Below are positions 43,911 through 51,453 of a stretch of DNA of 64,000 nucleotides, piece after piece. The stretch lies in assembly GCF_900108955.1 (NCBI RefSeq), contig NZ_FNYA01000005.1, forward strand, positions 62,001 through 126,000. The letters run 5' to 3'. The position numbers and the translations under genes are program-made. Below the pieces are notes generated by a model, which made no database searches, was not told the DNA's origin, and worked only from the letters and a program-made list of their open reading frames with translations. Positions within the stretch are counted from its first letter, which is position 1. Every line of letters begins with the position of its first letter. Source of the DNA: Flavobacterium terrigena. Its GTDB lineage: Bacteria > Bacteroidota > Bacteroidia > Flavobacteriales > Flavobacteriaceae.

Positions 43911-44753
43911 ATGCTAAAAAATACTTTACTACTTATCCTTTTTACACTTTCGAGTAGTCTTTATGCTCAAAAAATTGACAAATCTAAAAACGAATTAAAA
44001 TCCGCAAAAGAAGATACACGTCCGCCTTTGCCAACAGAACCTGTCAATCAGAATGCTCCTTCAGCCTTAGCTGATGACGATGACGATGATAGTCCTGGTA
44101 TTGGCGCTTTTTTTGGCCGAATTATTTTTTTTGCAGCATTTTATACGACAATAGGCGATTATAAAAATGAAGATCAGTTGTATAACAAACTTTCACCTTA
44201 TCCATATTTCGATAAAAAAACAGGAAATTTCATTAAACTAAATGAAGATTCAATTGCAAAAAGTCGAGTACGTTTTGATGTAGAAAATCATATTTTATAC
44301 AGCAATAATGCTTCTTTTGGAAATCATTTTAAAGGAAAATTTCGTTTGTTTCAATATGTATTTGTGCAAGCAGATTATAGAGAATTAATGGAACGTGATA
44401 AATTCACAAAAACCAATTCTAGCTTATCTTTGTTTCAATTTAACTTGGGTTCAGACCGACTACGTTATGAAAAATTCAATTTAGGCTGGACGCTTGGCGC
44501 AACTTATATTGCTAACGACATCAACGAGGCAGGTTTCTCTTACGGATTAAATACCGATATTTTTGCTTTTAAAAATGTGAGTTTCCATAGTGCGATGATT
44601 TGGAGTAAAATAAACGGATTACCAGTAAATTCATTTGAATTCAGAGGAAAATACCACCGAAAAAATCACTTTTTTTCTATGGGTTATGAAAATTTAAGAA
44701 TTGCTTCTCCAAGTTATAATTATGCCACTTTTGGAGCAGGTTTTTATTTTTAA
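43911..44753 (+). CDS. exported beta-rich protein behind feoAB
   Basis: 280 residues from the ATG at 43911 (MLKNTLLLILFTLSSSLYAQ signal); the open frame reaches a TTG at 43890, which I reject. A low-complexity acidic patch (ADDDDDDSPG, near residue 55) is followed by a hydrophobic segment and then many amphipathic strands (FRLFQYVFVQADYREL; GFSYGLNTDIFAFKNVSFHS), ending FGAGFYF. That terminal pattern fits an outer-membrane barrel. Family not recognised. Position 41 bp after the Feo peptide suggests, but does not prove, an iron link. Confidence 0.72.
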   Translation: MLKNTLLLILFTLSSSLYAQKIDKSKNELKSAKEDTRPPLPTEPVNQNAPSALADDDDDDSPGIGAFFGRIIFFAAFYTTIGDYKNEDQLYNKLSPYPYFDKKTGNFIKLNEDSIAKSRVRFDVENHILYSNNASFGNHFKGKFRLFQYVFVQADYRELMERDKFTKTNSSLSLFQFNLGSDRLRYEKFNLGWTLGATYIANDINEAGFSYGLNTDIFAFKNVSFHSAMIWSKINGLPVNSFEFRGKYHRKNHFFSMGYENLRIASPSYNYATFGAGFYF

Positions 44754-45155
44754 TTATTCTAAAATCAATTGAATTTTATAGTCCTTTAACTCAATTCGAT
44801 TTTCAGTCTTAATTGGTGAAACCTTATAACTTTTTAGCTTTTTGTTTTGAGGAATATACTTTACAAACCAAGCCAAATTTTCATCTCTAGTACTTGGAGA
44901 AAAAGCTATCTGAGTGGTTTCTTTTAACACCTCATTTTGCCAAACACTTAGTTTCACAACTAACTCACCAGCCCAAACGCAAGTAACACCTTCAGGACAT
45001 CTAGAATCGGAAATGATTTTATCAATTACAATTGTATAGTCGTTCACCGCTACTTCTTTTTTTGAAGTAATTGTAATTTCATTTGGATTTTCTCTTACAG
45101 ATTTACAAGCTGCTAAAGAAAATAAAATAACCATAACATAAATTACATTTTTCAT
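44754..45155 (-). CDS. small lipoprotein in the mntR-mntH operon
   Basis: 133 residues. Lipobox FSLAACKSV (Cys17). The mature domain has a two-cysteine motif DSRCPEGVTCVWAGE that I have seen as a recurring lipoprotein domain, then strands VVKLSVWQNE and a final KDYKIQLILE. The gene starts 3 bp after the mntH stop, so it is the third gene of the mntR-mntH operon, and its stop is adjacent to the plus-strand gene stop. Function unknown; the two cysteines may bind metal or form a disulfide. Confidence 0.75.
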   Translation of the reverse strand: MKNVIYVMVILFSLAACKSVRENPNEITITSKKEVAVNDYTIVIDKIISDSRCPEGVTCVWAGELVVKLSVWQNEVLKETTQIAFSPSTRDENLAWFVKYIPQNKKLKSYKVSPIKTENRIELKDYKIQLILE

Positions 45156-45158
45156 ATC

Positions 45159-47030
45159 TTAATTTTTTACGATAAATAAAGGTATGGAAATTTCGTGACG
45201 TAGCTTATCAACTGTGGTTCCAAAAAGTAAATCTTTTAAACCAGTATGGCCATGAGTTCCCATTACTAAAATATCAAAGTTTCCTTCATTTACAATTTTA
45301 GGAATGGCTTTGTTTGGTTTTCCAAATCCTAATTTAATGTCGACTTTAAATCCGATTTTAGATAGCATTTCTTGATATTCTAATAATAATTTTTCGTCTA
45401 TTCTGGTTTCATTATCATCCGTATTTTCGCCATACATAATAGCTCCAACCGTTTCTACAACGTGAATTAAAGTATAATTTGCAGCCTTTCCACCCAATTC
45501 AAAAGCACTATTTATGGCAATTTGATCGGCTTGAGAAAAATCTACAGAAATGGCAATATTTTTTTTATTATAAGCTAAAGATTCTGAAAAATTCAATACA
45601 AAATTATGAGGCAAATGATTTTCTGTTTGGTGTTTCATTTTTGTAACAAAAGGTTTGAAAACAATATAAAGCAACAATATCAAAAATCCGAATGCTAACG
45701 GAACAACCGTAAGCCAAAGCACAATTGGATCTTCAGATTCTTGCAACCAACCTTGAATTTCATCAAAAACTAATTTCGCATTTAAGGAAACTATAATTGA
45801 AGCGACAATCCAAGAAGCAATTTGCGTGATTTTACTAATTTCGAAACCTTTCATTTTCGATTTATCACTCACAAAATGTATCAATGGAATGATGGCAAAA
45901 CCTAACTGTAAACTCAGAATTACTTGAGAAAAAATCAGCATTTTTCCCGTGACACTTTCGCCATAAACTAAGATGACAATTACTGCTGGAACAATGGCAA
46001 TTAATCTGGTAATGATTCTTCGAACCCATGGTTGAATTCTTAAATTCAAATAGCCTTCCATAATAATTTGACCTGCTAAAGTTCCGGTAATTGTAGAACT
46101 TTGTCCAGCTGCAATTAAGGCAACTGCAAATAAAATAGGCGCCCATTTCGTTCCTAACATCGGTGCTAAAAGTTGGTGTGCATCCTGAATTTCGGCAACT
46201 TCAAATAATCCGTTTTTATAAAATGTAGCGGCTGCTAATATCAAAATTGCGGCATTTACGAAGAAAGCTAAGTTTAAAGCGATGGTCGAATCGATAAAAT
46301 TATATTTCAAGGCTTGTTTAATTCCAGCTTTACTTCTATCAAATTTTCGGGTTTGCACCAATGATGAATGCAAGTATAAATTATGTGGCATTACGGTTGC
46401 TCCGATAATTCCGATAGCGATGTACAACGCCGCTTCATTTGGAACACTTGGAATTAATCCCGTTAAAACTTTACCCATTTCTGGTTGAGCGAAAATCATT
46501 TCGAACACAAAAGAAAAACCAATAATTGCCACTAAAGCAATAATAAAAGCTTCCATTTTTCGCATCCCTTTATTGATAAGAAAAAGCAATAAGAATGTAT
46601 CTAAAACGGTAATCATTACACCTTCAATAAGTGAAATATCGAAAAGCAAATTCAACCCAATGGCCATTCCTAAAACCTCGGCTAAATCACAGGCTGCAAT
46701 CGCAACTTCGGCTAAAAAATAAAGGATATAATTGATAAAAGGTGAATAGGTTTCTCTTGATGCTTGTGCTAAATCGCGCTGTGTTACAATTCCTAATCTG
46801 GCGCTTAAACTCTGCAAAAGTAACGCCATAATGTTACTCATTAATAACACCCAAAGTAGCGAATAACCAAACTGACTTCCTCCAGCCAAATCAGTTGCCC
46901 AATTTCCTGGATCCATATAGCCCACACTAATTAAATAAGCTGGTCCAAGAAATGCTAATATTTTTCTGAAACCTGTTTTTTTACCTTCTGTGGCTATCGA
47001 TTGATTTACTTCTTCAAGTGATTTACTCAT
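45159..47030 (-). CDS. mntH: Nramp-family Mn2+/Fe2+ transporter fused to a universal stress protein domain
   Basis: 623 residues. Residues 25-455 form an Nramp transporter: the metal-binding DPGNWATDLAGG in helix 1 and MPHNLYLHS in helix 6 are both intact. Residues about 475-623 form a Usp domain with the ATP-binding pattern GTHGHTGLKDLLFGTTVDK. The fusion suggests that nucleotide or stress status controls metal uptake, or tethers a stress protein to the membrane. It lies 3 bp after mntR. Mn2+ as the main substrate is inferred from mntR; Fe2+ is possible. Confidence 0.92.
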   Translation of the reverse strand: MSKSLEEVNQSIATEGKKTGFRKILAFLGPAYLISVGYMDPGNWATDLAGGSQFGYSLLWVLLMSNIMALLLQSLSARLGIVTQRDLAQASRETYSPFINYILYFLAEVAIAACDLAEVLGMAIGLNLLFDISLIEGVMITVLDTFLLLFLINKGMRKMEAFIIALVAIIGFSFVFEMIFAQPEMGKVLTGLIPSVPNEAALYIAIGIIGATVMPHNLYLHSSLVQTRKFDRSKAGIKQALKYNFIDSTIALNLAFFVNAAILILAAATFYKNGLFEVAEIQDAHQLLAPMLGTKWAPILFAVALIAAGQSSTITGTLAGQIIMEGYLNLRIQPWVRRIITRLIAIVPAVIVILVYGESVTGKMLIFSQVILSLQLGFAIIPLIHFVSDKSKMKGFEISKITQIASWIVASIIVSLNAKLVFDEIQGWLQESEDPIVLWLTVVPLAFGFLILLLYIVFKPFVTKMKHQTENHLPHNFVLNFSESLAYNKKNIAISVDFSQADQIAINSAFELGGKAANYTLIHVVETVGAIMYGENTDDNETRIDEKLLLEYQEMLSKIGFKVDIKLGFGKPNKAIPKIVNEGNFDILVMGTHGHTGLKDLLFGTTVDKLRHEISIPLFIVKN

Positions 47031-47033
47031 AAC

Positions 47034-47687
47034 TTAATGTGTTTTTACATACAAATTGTTAGCAATTTTATCTGATATCACTAAAATGCTGCTGTTAATT
47101 TCTATTTTAATAGTTCCATCAAAAGCTTCTTTTTCTAAAACTTTAATTTTTGTACCTAACGAAATTTGTTGTTTGTTTAAATATTGTAAAAAATCTACCG
47201 AAGTATCTTTTACACCAATACAAGTAATGGTTTTATTGACATCAATTTCCGATAACAATTGCTTGTCGATATTTTGAATTTCTCCTTTTGCATTCGGAAT
47301 TGGATCACCATGCGGATCAAAACTTGGATAATTTAAAAACTTATCTAACTGATTGATTAATTTTTCAGAACGAATATGTTCTAATTCTTCCGCCACTTCA
47401 TGTACTTCATCCCAAGCGAAACCTAATTTTTCTACTAAAAAAACTTCCCATAAACGGTGATTTCTCACAATCATTTTGGCATTTAATTTTCCTTTTTCTG
47501 TTAAAAAAACACCTTGGTACTTTTGATAATCTACCAATTCTTTGTCCGATAATTTTTTCAGCATATCCGTTACAGATGAAGCTTTTGTATCTAACATTCC
47601 AGCAATAGCATTCGTATTCACACCTTTTGGAGATAGGTTGGACAAATGATAAATTACTTTTAAATAGTTTTCTTCGGAAGTAGTCAT
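47034..47687 (-). CDS. mntR: DtxR/MntR-family metal-dependent repressor
   Basis: 217 residues from the ATG at 47687 (MTTSEENYLKVIYHLS); upstream in-frame codons to 47792 run into the divergent gene. Winged helix with VNTNAIAGMLDTKASSVTDMLKKL, then the dimerisation/metal domain with HRLWEVFLVEKLGF, DEVHEVAEELEH and DPHGDPIP, and a C-terminal FeoA-like SH3 domain. It represses uptake when Mn2+ or Fe2+ is abundant. First gene of the mntR-mntH-lipoprotein operon; its -7 box (TATTTTTG, 47709-47702) gives a very short leader. Confidence 0.92.
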   Translation of the reverse strand: MTTSEENYLKVIYHLSNLSPKGVNTNAIAGMLDTKASSVTDMLKKLSDKELVDYQKYQGVFLTEKGKLNAKMIVRNHRLWEVFLVEKLGFAWDEVHEVAEELEHIRSEKLINQLDKFLNYPSFDPHGDPIPNAKGEIQNIDKQLLSEIDVNKTITCIGVKDTSVDFLQYLNKQQISLGTKIKVLEKEAFDGTIKIEINSSILVISDKIANNLYVKTH

Positions 47688-47739
47688 AAAATATATTTCA
47701 ACAAAAATAGTGAATAATATTTCATTACTACAAATAATA

Positions 47740-47759
47740 TTTTTAGTTTTGCCTAAAAA
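47740..47759. promoter_or_regulatory. palindrome overlapping the TonB receptor promoter (candidate MntR operator)
   Basis: TTTTTAG-TTTTGC-CTAAAAA is a perfect 7-6-7 dyad. It contains the plus-strand -7 box TAGTTTTG (47744-47751), so a bound repressor would block the TonB receptor gene. It sits in the divergent region next to mntR. Confidence 0.65.
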
Positions 47760-47773
47760 TTTAATTAAACAAA

Positions 47774-50017
47774 GTGAAAAATATATTTTCAATATTCATT
47801 ATTCTGATTTCAATTGTAGGATATTCGCAATCAAAAATTACAGGAAAAATAAAACCTTTTCAAAATAAAGCAACAACAGTTACGTTAATTGAATTGGGTA
47901 AAATAGCTACGCCCGATTCGTTAGGAACGTTTGTGTTTGACAGTATTCCGAATGGAAAACATACGATTGAAGTTGCTTTTGAAGAATACAATCAAAAGAA
48001 ACAAATCAACTTAAACAATGAAACGAAAGAAATTGTTTTTAACGTTAGAACTTCAGAAAACAACATTGAACAAGTTGTAGTAACAGGAACATTAAAAGCC
48101 GTTTCAAGATTAGAAACTCCGGTTCCTGTGGAAATTTACACGTCAACTTTCTTAAAGAAAAACCCAACATCCAATATTTTTGAAGCTTTGCAAAATGTAA
48201 ATGGTGTGCGACCGCAATTAAATTGCAACATTTGCAATACGGGCGACATTCACATTAATGGTTTGGAAGGTCCGTATACGATGGTTACGATTGACGGAAT
48301 GCCAATTGTGAGTTCACTTTCTACAGTTTATGGTTTATCTGGAATTCCGAATTCGTTAATTGATAGAATCGAAATTGTAAAAGGTCCAGCTTCTTCTTTA
48401 TATGGAAGTGAAGCCGTTGGTGGATTAATAAATATTATCACTAAAAATGCGACTCAAGCTCCGATTTTTTCTGCCGATTTTTTCTCAACTTCTTGGTTAG
48501 AAAACAATTTAGATTTGGGTTTCAAAAAAAACATAAAAGACAAAGCAAATACGTTAATTGGTTTGAATTACTTCAACTACAATTCGCCAATAGATAACAA
48601 TCATGATAATTTTACAGATGTTACCTTACAAGAACGAATTTCGATTTTCAACAAATGGAATTTCATTCGAAAAGACAATAAATTATTCACTTTAGCCGGG
48701 CGTTTCTTTTATGAAGATCGTTGGGGTGGCGAAATGAATTGGAACAAATCGTATCGAGGAACCAATCAGGTTTATGGTGAAAGTATTTACACATCTCGTC
48801 AAGAATTAATTGGAAAATACCAATTGCCAGTTTCAGAAAAAATATATTTTTCTTTTTCGGCAACAAATCACGACCAGGATTCGTTTTATGGAACCACAAA
48901 ATATGCTGCACAACAGCAAATTGGATTCGGACAATTAACTTGGGATAAAAAACTCGGTAGTCACGATTTATTAATTGGTGGCGCCTATCGTTATCAGTTT
49001 TATAATGACAATACAACTGGTACAATTGAGCCAGAAAGAACACATATTTTCAGTGTTTTTGGTCAAGATGAAATTAAGTTGGCGAAAATGCACAGTGTAT
49101 TATTAGGAAGTCGATTGGATTATAACAACAATCACGGTTACATTTATACGCCAAGAATAGCTTACAAATGGAAGTTTACAGATTCAGATATTTTAAGAAT
49201 TAATGCGGGTACAGGCTTTAGAGTAGTGAATTTATTTACAGAAGAACATGCCGCTCTAACTGGTTCTAGAGATGTAATCGTTGAAGAAAATTTGAAACCT
49301 GAAAAATCATTTAATGTGAATTTGAATTATTTAAAAAAGATACGATTTGAAAATGCTTCCTTTTTAGGTTTTGACATTTCTGCTTGGTATACGCATTTTT
49401 CAAATCAAATTATTCCAGATTATGAAACCAATCCAAACCAAATTATTTATAAAAACTTAAATGGTTTTGCGGAAACAAAAGGGGTGAGTATGAATATCGA
49501 TTATATGTCGAATTTCGGATTAAAAGCCATTTTGGGTGCTAGTATTTTAAATAGTGAAAACACAAAGGACGGTGTAACGGCAACGCCAATGTTAACAGAG
49601 AAATATAGTGCCAATTGGGCCATTTCGTATGAAATATTAGAATGGAATTTATCTTTTGATTATACTGGAAATTTATATGGACCAATGCGTTTACCAGTAT
49701 TAGGTAAATTAGATCCAAGAGCAGATACATCGCCAGTTTGGAGTATTCAAAACATTCAAACAACTTATAAATGGAATGATAAATTCGAAATTTATGGTGG
49801 AATTAAGAACTTATTAAATTGGACACCTAACAAAAAGAATGCTTTTTTAATTGCAAGACCAAATGATCCATTTGATGAAAATGTGGAATATTATCCCAAC
49901 GGAGATGTAAAACCCACAGCTGAAAATCCATATGCTTTAACTTTTGATCCAGCGTATGTTTATGCACCAAACCAAGGAATTAGAGCTTTCTTAGGATTGC
50001 GATTTACTATAAAATAA
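47774..50017 (+). CDS. TonB-dependent receptor divergent from mntR (putative metal receptor)
   Basis: 747 residues. The first codon is GTG at 47774. Signal peptide to GYSQ, carboxypeptidase-like domain (about 20-95), TonB box region and plug (about 110-230; EQVVVTGTLKAVSRLETPVPV, IDGMPIV, IEIVKGPASSLYGSEAVGG), then the barrel ending LGLRFTIK. The plug carries a CxxC motif, LNCNICNTGDIHINGL (Cys151, Cys154), which could bind metal. The promoter lies within the palindrome at 47740. With mntR-mntH on the other side, an outer-membrane Mn (or Fe) receptor is likely; the ligand is inferred. Confidence 0.9.
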   Translation: MKNIFSIFIILISIVGYSQSKITGKIKPFQNKATTVTLIELGKIATPDSLGTFVFDSIPNGKHTIEVAFEEYNQKKQINLNNETKEIVFNVRTSENNIEQVVVTGTLKAVSRLETPVPVEIYTSTFLKKNPTSNIFEALQNVNGVRPQLNCNICNTGDIHINGLEGPYTMVTIDGMPIVSSLSTVYGLSGIPNSLIDRIEIVKGPASSLYGSEAVGGLINIITKNATQAPIFSADFFSTSWLENNLDLGFKKNIKDKANTLIGLNYFNYNSPIDNNHDNFTDVTLQERISIFNKWNFIRKDNKLFTLAGRFFYEDRWGGEMNWNKSYRGTNQVYGESIYTSRQELIGKYQLPVSEKIYFSFSATNHDQDSFYGTTKYAAQQQIGFGQLTWDKKLGSHDLLIGGAYRYQFYNDNTTGTIEPERTHIFSVFGQDEIKLAKMHSVLLGSRLDYNNNHGYIYTPRIAYKWKFTDSDILRINAGTGFRVVNLFTEEHAALTGSRDVIVEENLKPEKSFNVNLNYLKKIRFENASFLGFDISAWYTHFSNQIIPDYETNPNQIIYKNLNGFAETKGVSMNIDYMSNFGLKAILGASILNSENTKDGVTATPMLTEKYSANWAISYEILEWNLSFDYTGNLYGPMRLPVLGKLDPRADTSPVWSIQNIQTTYKWNDKFEIYGGIKNLLNWTPNKKNAFLIARPNDPFDENVEYYPNGDVKPTAENPYALTFDPAYVYAPNQGIRAFLGLRFTIK

Positions 50018-50020
50018 ATA

Positions 50021-50052
50021 AAAAAGCCTGTTTGAGAAAACAGGCTTTTTTG
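50021..50052. terminator. bidirectional terminator between converging genes
   Basis: AAAAAAGCCTG with CAGGCTTTTTT and a 10-nt loop. Confidence 0.88.
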
Positions 50053-50069
50053 TACTTAACTCTAAAAAA

Positions 50070-50420
50070 TTAATTGAAATTGATATTGTTATCAAAATCT
50101 TTAAAGGTTAAAAACCCTTTCTTTTCTGTATCAAAATCAAGTAAACTTAGAAGTTCAAACAATTCGTATCTATCAATTAGAATAATAAAGTTTTTCTGTA
50201 AAGTGGGTATGGGAATTTTTTTATTGTAAACCGAATTTTCATATTCCTTTTCCCAATAACCGATATCTACTTTTCGTAAGAAATCTTTAAACGCTTCTAA
50301 TTCAAGAATATCTAAACTAAAATGTAAATTATTAAAACTCAATTGGAATTTTTTGCAATTATTCATGTAAATCAAACTTCCGTTTTTTGTTTCTTTAACT
50401 TTTGTGAAATTGCAACACAT
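50070..50420 (-). CDS. small cytosolic protein of the heme cluster (possibly DUF6686)
   Basis: 116 residues without signal. Begins MCCNFTKVKETKNGSLIYMNN and has FQLSFNNLHFSLDILELEAFKDFLRKVD, an N-terminal Cys pair (2-3) and a further Cys23. I think it belongs to a small Bacteroidota family that accompanies DUF6607/HmuY clusters (DUF6686), but this is from memory. It starts 7 bp after the DUF6607 gene on the same strand. Confidence 0.65.
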   Translation of the reverse strand: MCCNFTKVKETKNGSLIYMNNCKKFQLSFNNLHFSLDILELEAFKDFLRKVDIGYWEKEYENSVYNKKIPIPTLQKNFIILIDRYELFELLSLLDFDTEKKGFLTFKDFDNNINFN

Positions 50421-50427
50421 AACTCGT

Positions 50428-51339
50428 TTATTTAGTAATGTAACTTTCTATAATTTTAGCAACTTCTTCTTTTGAAGCATCTGGTTTTAAACCGAACAAC
50501 TTCATATATAACGGCTGATTATCAACTTTTTTCTCTAAAGTAATGTCTTTCTTTTTTAAGAAAACTACTTCCCATTGCTCTCTAACTTTTTTCCAAACTG
50601 AATTGTTCTTTTTCCACCAGTCTTGAGCAATTTTACATTTAGAATCGTCCACTTTTGTATACACATCATGTCCTTTTTCTTCCGCTAACAAAGTGTTATT
50701 CCCTTTATCTTTTCTAATAATTTTAGAATTATCTTGATCGTGAATCCAACCTGTTGCGGTTATTTCGTGGAAATTAGTTCGTTGTAAAACGTTATAATCG
50801 TTACGAATAGTATGTTCTCTTCTTGGTAAAGGCGCATCTGTTGTGTTTTCCCAATAATGTCTTCCATCTGTGTGAACCCAACTTGCAGTTCCTTCATATC
50901 TTGGACTGTCATCCACTTGATAGACTTTTTGAGTCCATTGTCCTTTTACTTCTTTTGGCGATAACTGATTAAAATTCCAAGTCGTTTCTTTATTGAACGT
51001 ATAAAAATTAGTGTTTTCAAACAACCAATCTTGACGCCAATGTTTCACAATTGATTCTTCCGTTTTTCCAGTAATTAATAAATGTTGTAAAGAAATTTTA
51101 TTCGGTTGGTCTTCAATTAATTCTACCCATTCTAATGCAGTTTCATGCTTTACAGGCGATTTTTTATACAAACTATCTTTAGAATAGCTGAAAGTTTCCG
51201 CAAAATTGAACTGTACTTCGTAGCATCCGCACATCGATTTTATGGCTTTTACATCTTCTTTCTTTTTTAAATCTTGACTTTTTCCTGAAAAACCAACTAG
51301 CAATAATGCTGTTGAAAAAATGAATGAATTGATTTTCAT
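50428..51339 (-). CDS. DUF6607 family exported protein, heme-uptake cluster
   Basis: 303 residues from the ATG at 51339 (MKINSFIFSTALLLVGFSGKS signal); the frame stays open to 51459 but that part covers the promoter. Conserved blocks are KSMCGCYEVQFNFAETFSY, KHWRQDWLFENTNFYTF, WVHTDGRHYWENTTDAPLPRRE and WWKKNNSVWKKVREQWE. These are the DUF6607 family, found beside TonB receptors and HmuY. Many Trp, Tyr and His residues and a CGC motif are compatible with heme or metal binding. Divergent from the TonB receptor. Confidence 0.85.
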   Translation of the reverse strand: MKINSFIFSTALLLVGFSGKSQDLKKKEDVKAIKSMCGCYEVQFNFAETFSYSKDSLYKKSPVKHETALEWVELIEDQPNKISLQHLLITGKTEESIVKHWRQDWLFENTNFYTFNKETTWNFNQLSPKEVKGQWTQKVYQVDDSPRYEGTASWVHTDGRHYWENTTDAPLPRREHTIRNDYNVLQRTNFHEITATGWIHDQDNSKIIRKDKGNNTLLAEEKGHDVYTKVDDSKCKIAQDWWKKNNSVWKKVREQWEVVFLKKKDITLEKKVDNQPLYMKLFGLKPDASKEEVAKIIESYITK

Positions 51340-51370
51340 AATGTTATGTTTTAAAATTAAATTTCTGATG

Positions 51371-51420
51371 CAAATATATTTATTTTTATTCATTCTAAAT
51401 AAAAATAATATATATATTTG
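51371..51420. promoter_or_regulatory. divergent heme-cluster promoters around an AT dyad (candidate Fur box)
   Basis: Two exact -7 boxes TATATTTG face outward: 51378-51371 (minus, DUF6607) and 51413-51420 (plus, TonB receptor). Between them TTATTTTTATTC (51380-51391) and AAATAAAAATAA (51397-51408) form an inverted repeat with one mismatch. A single repressor dimer here would shut both promoters. Confidence 0.65.
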
Positions 51421-51453
51421 TCGAAATATTTTTATTAAGTCTAATTTAATATA

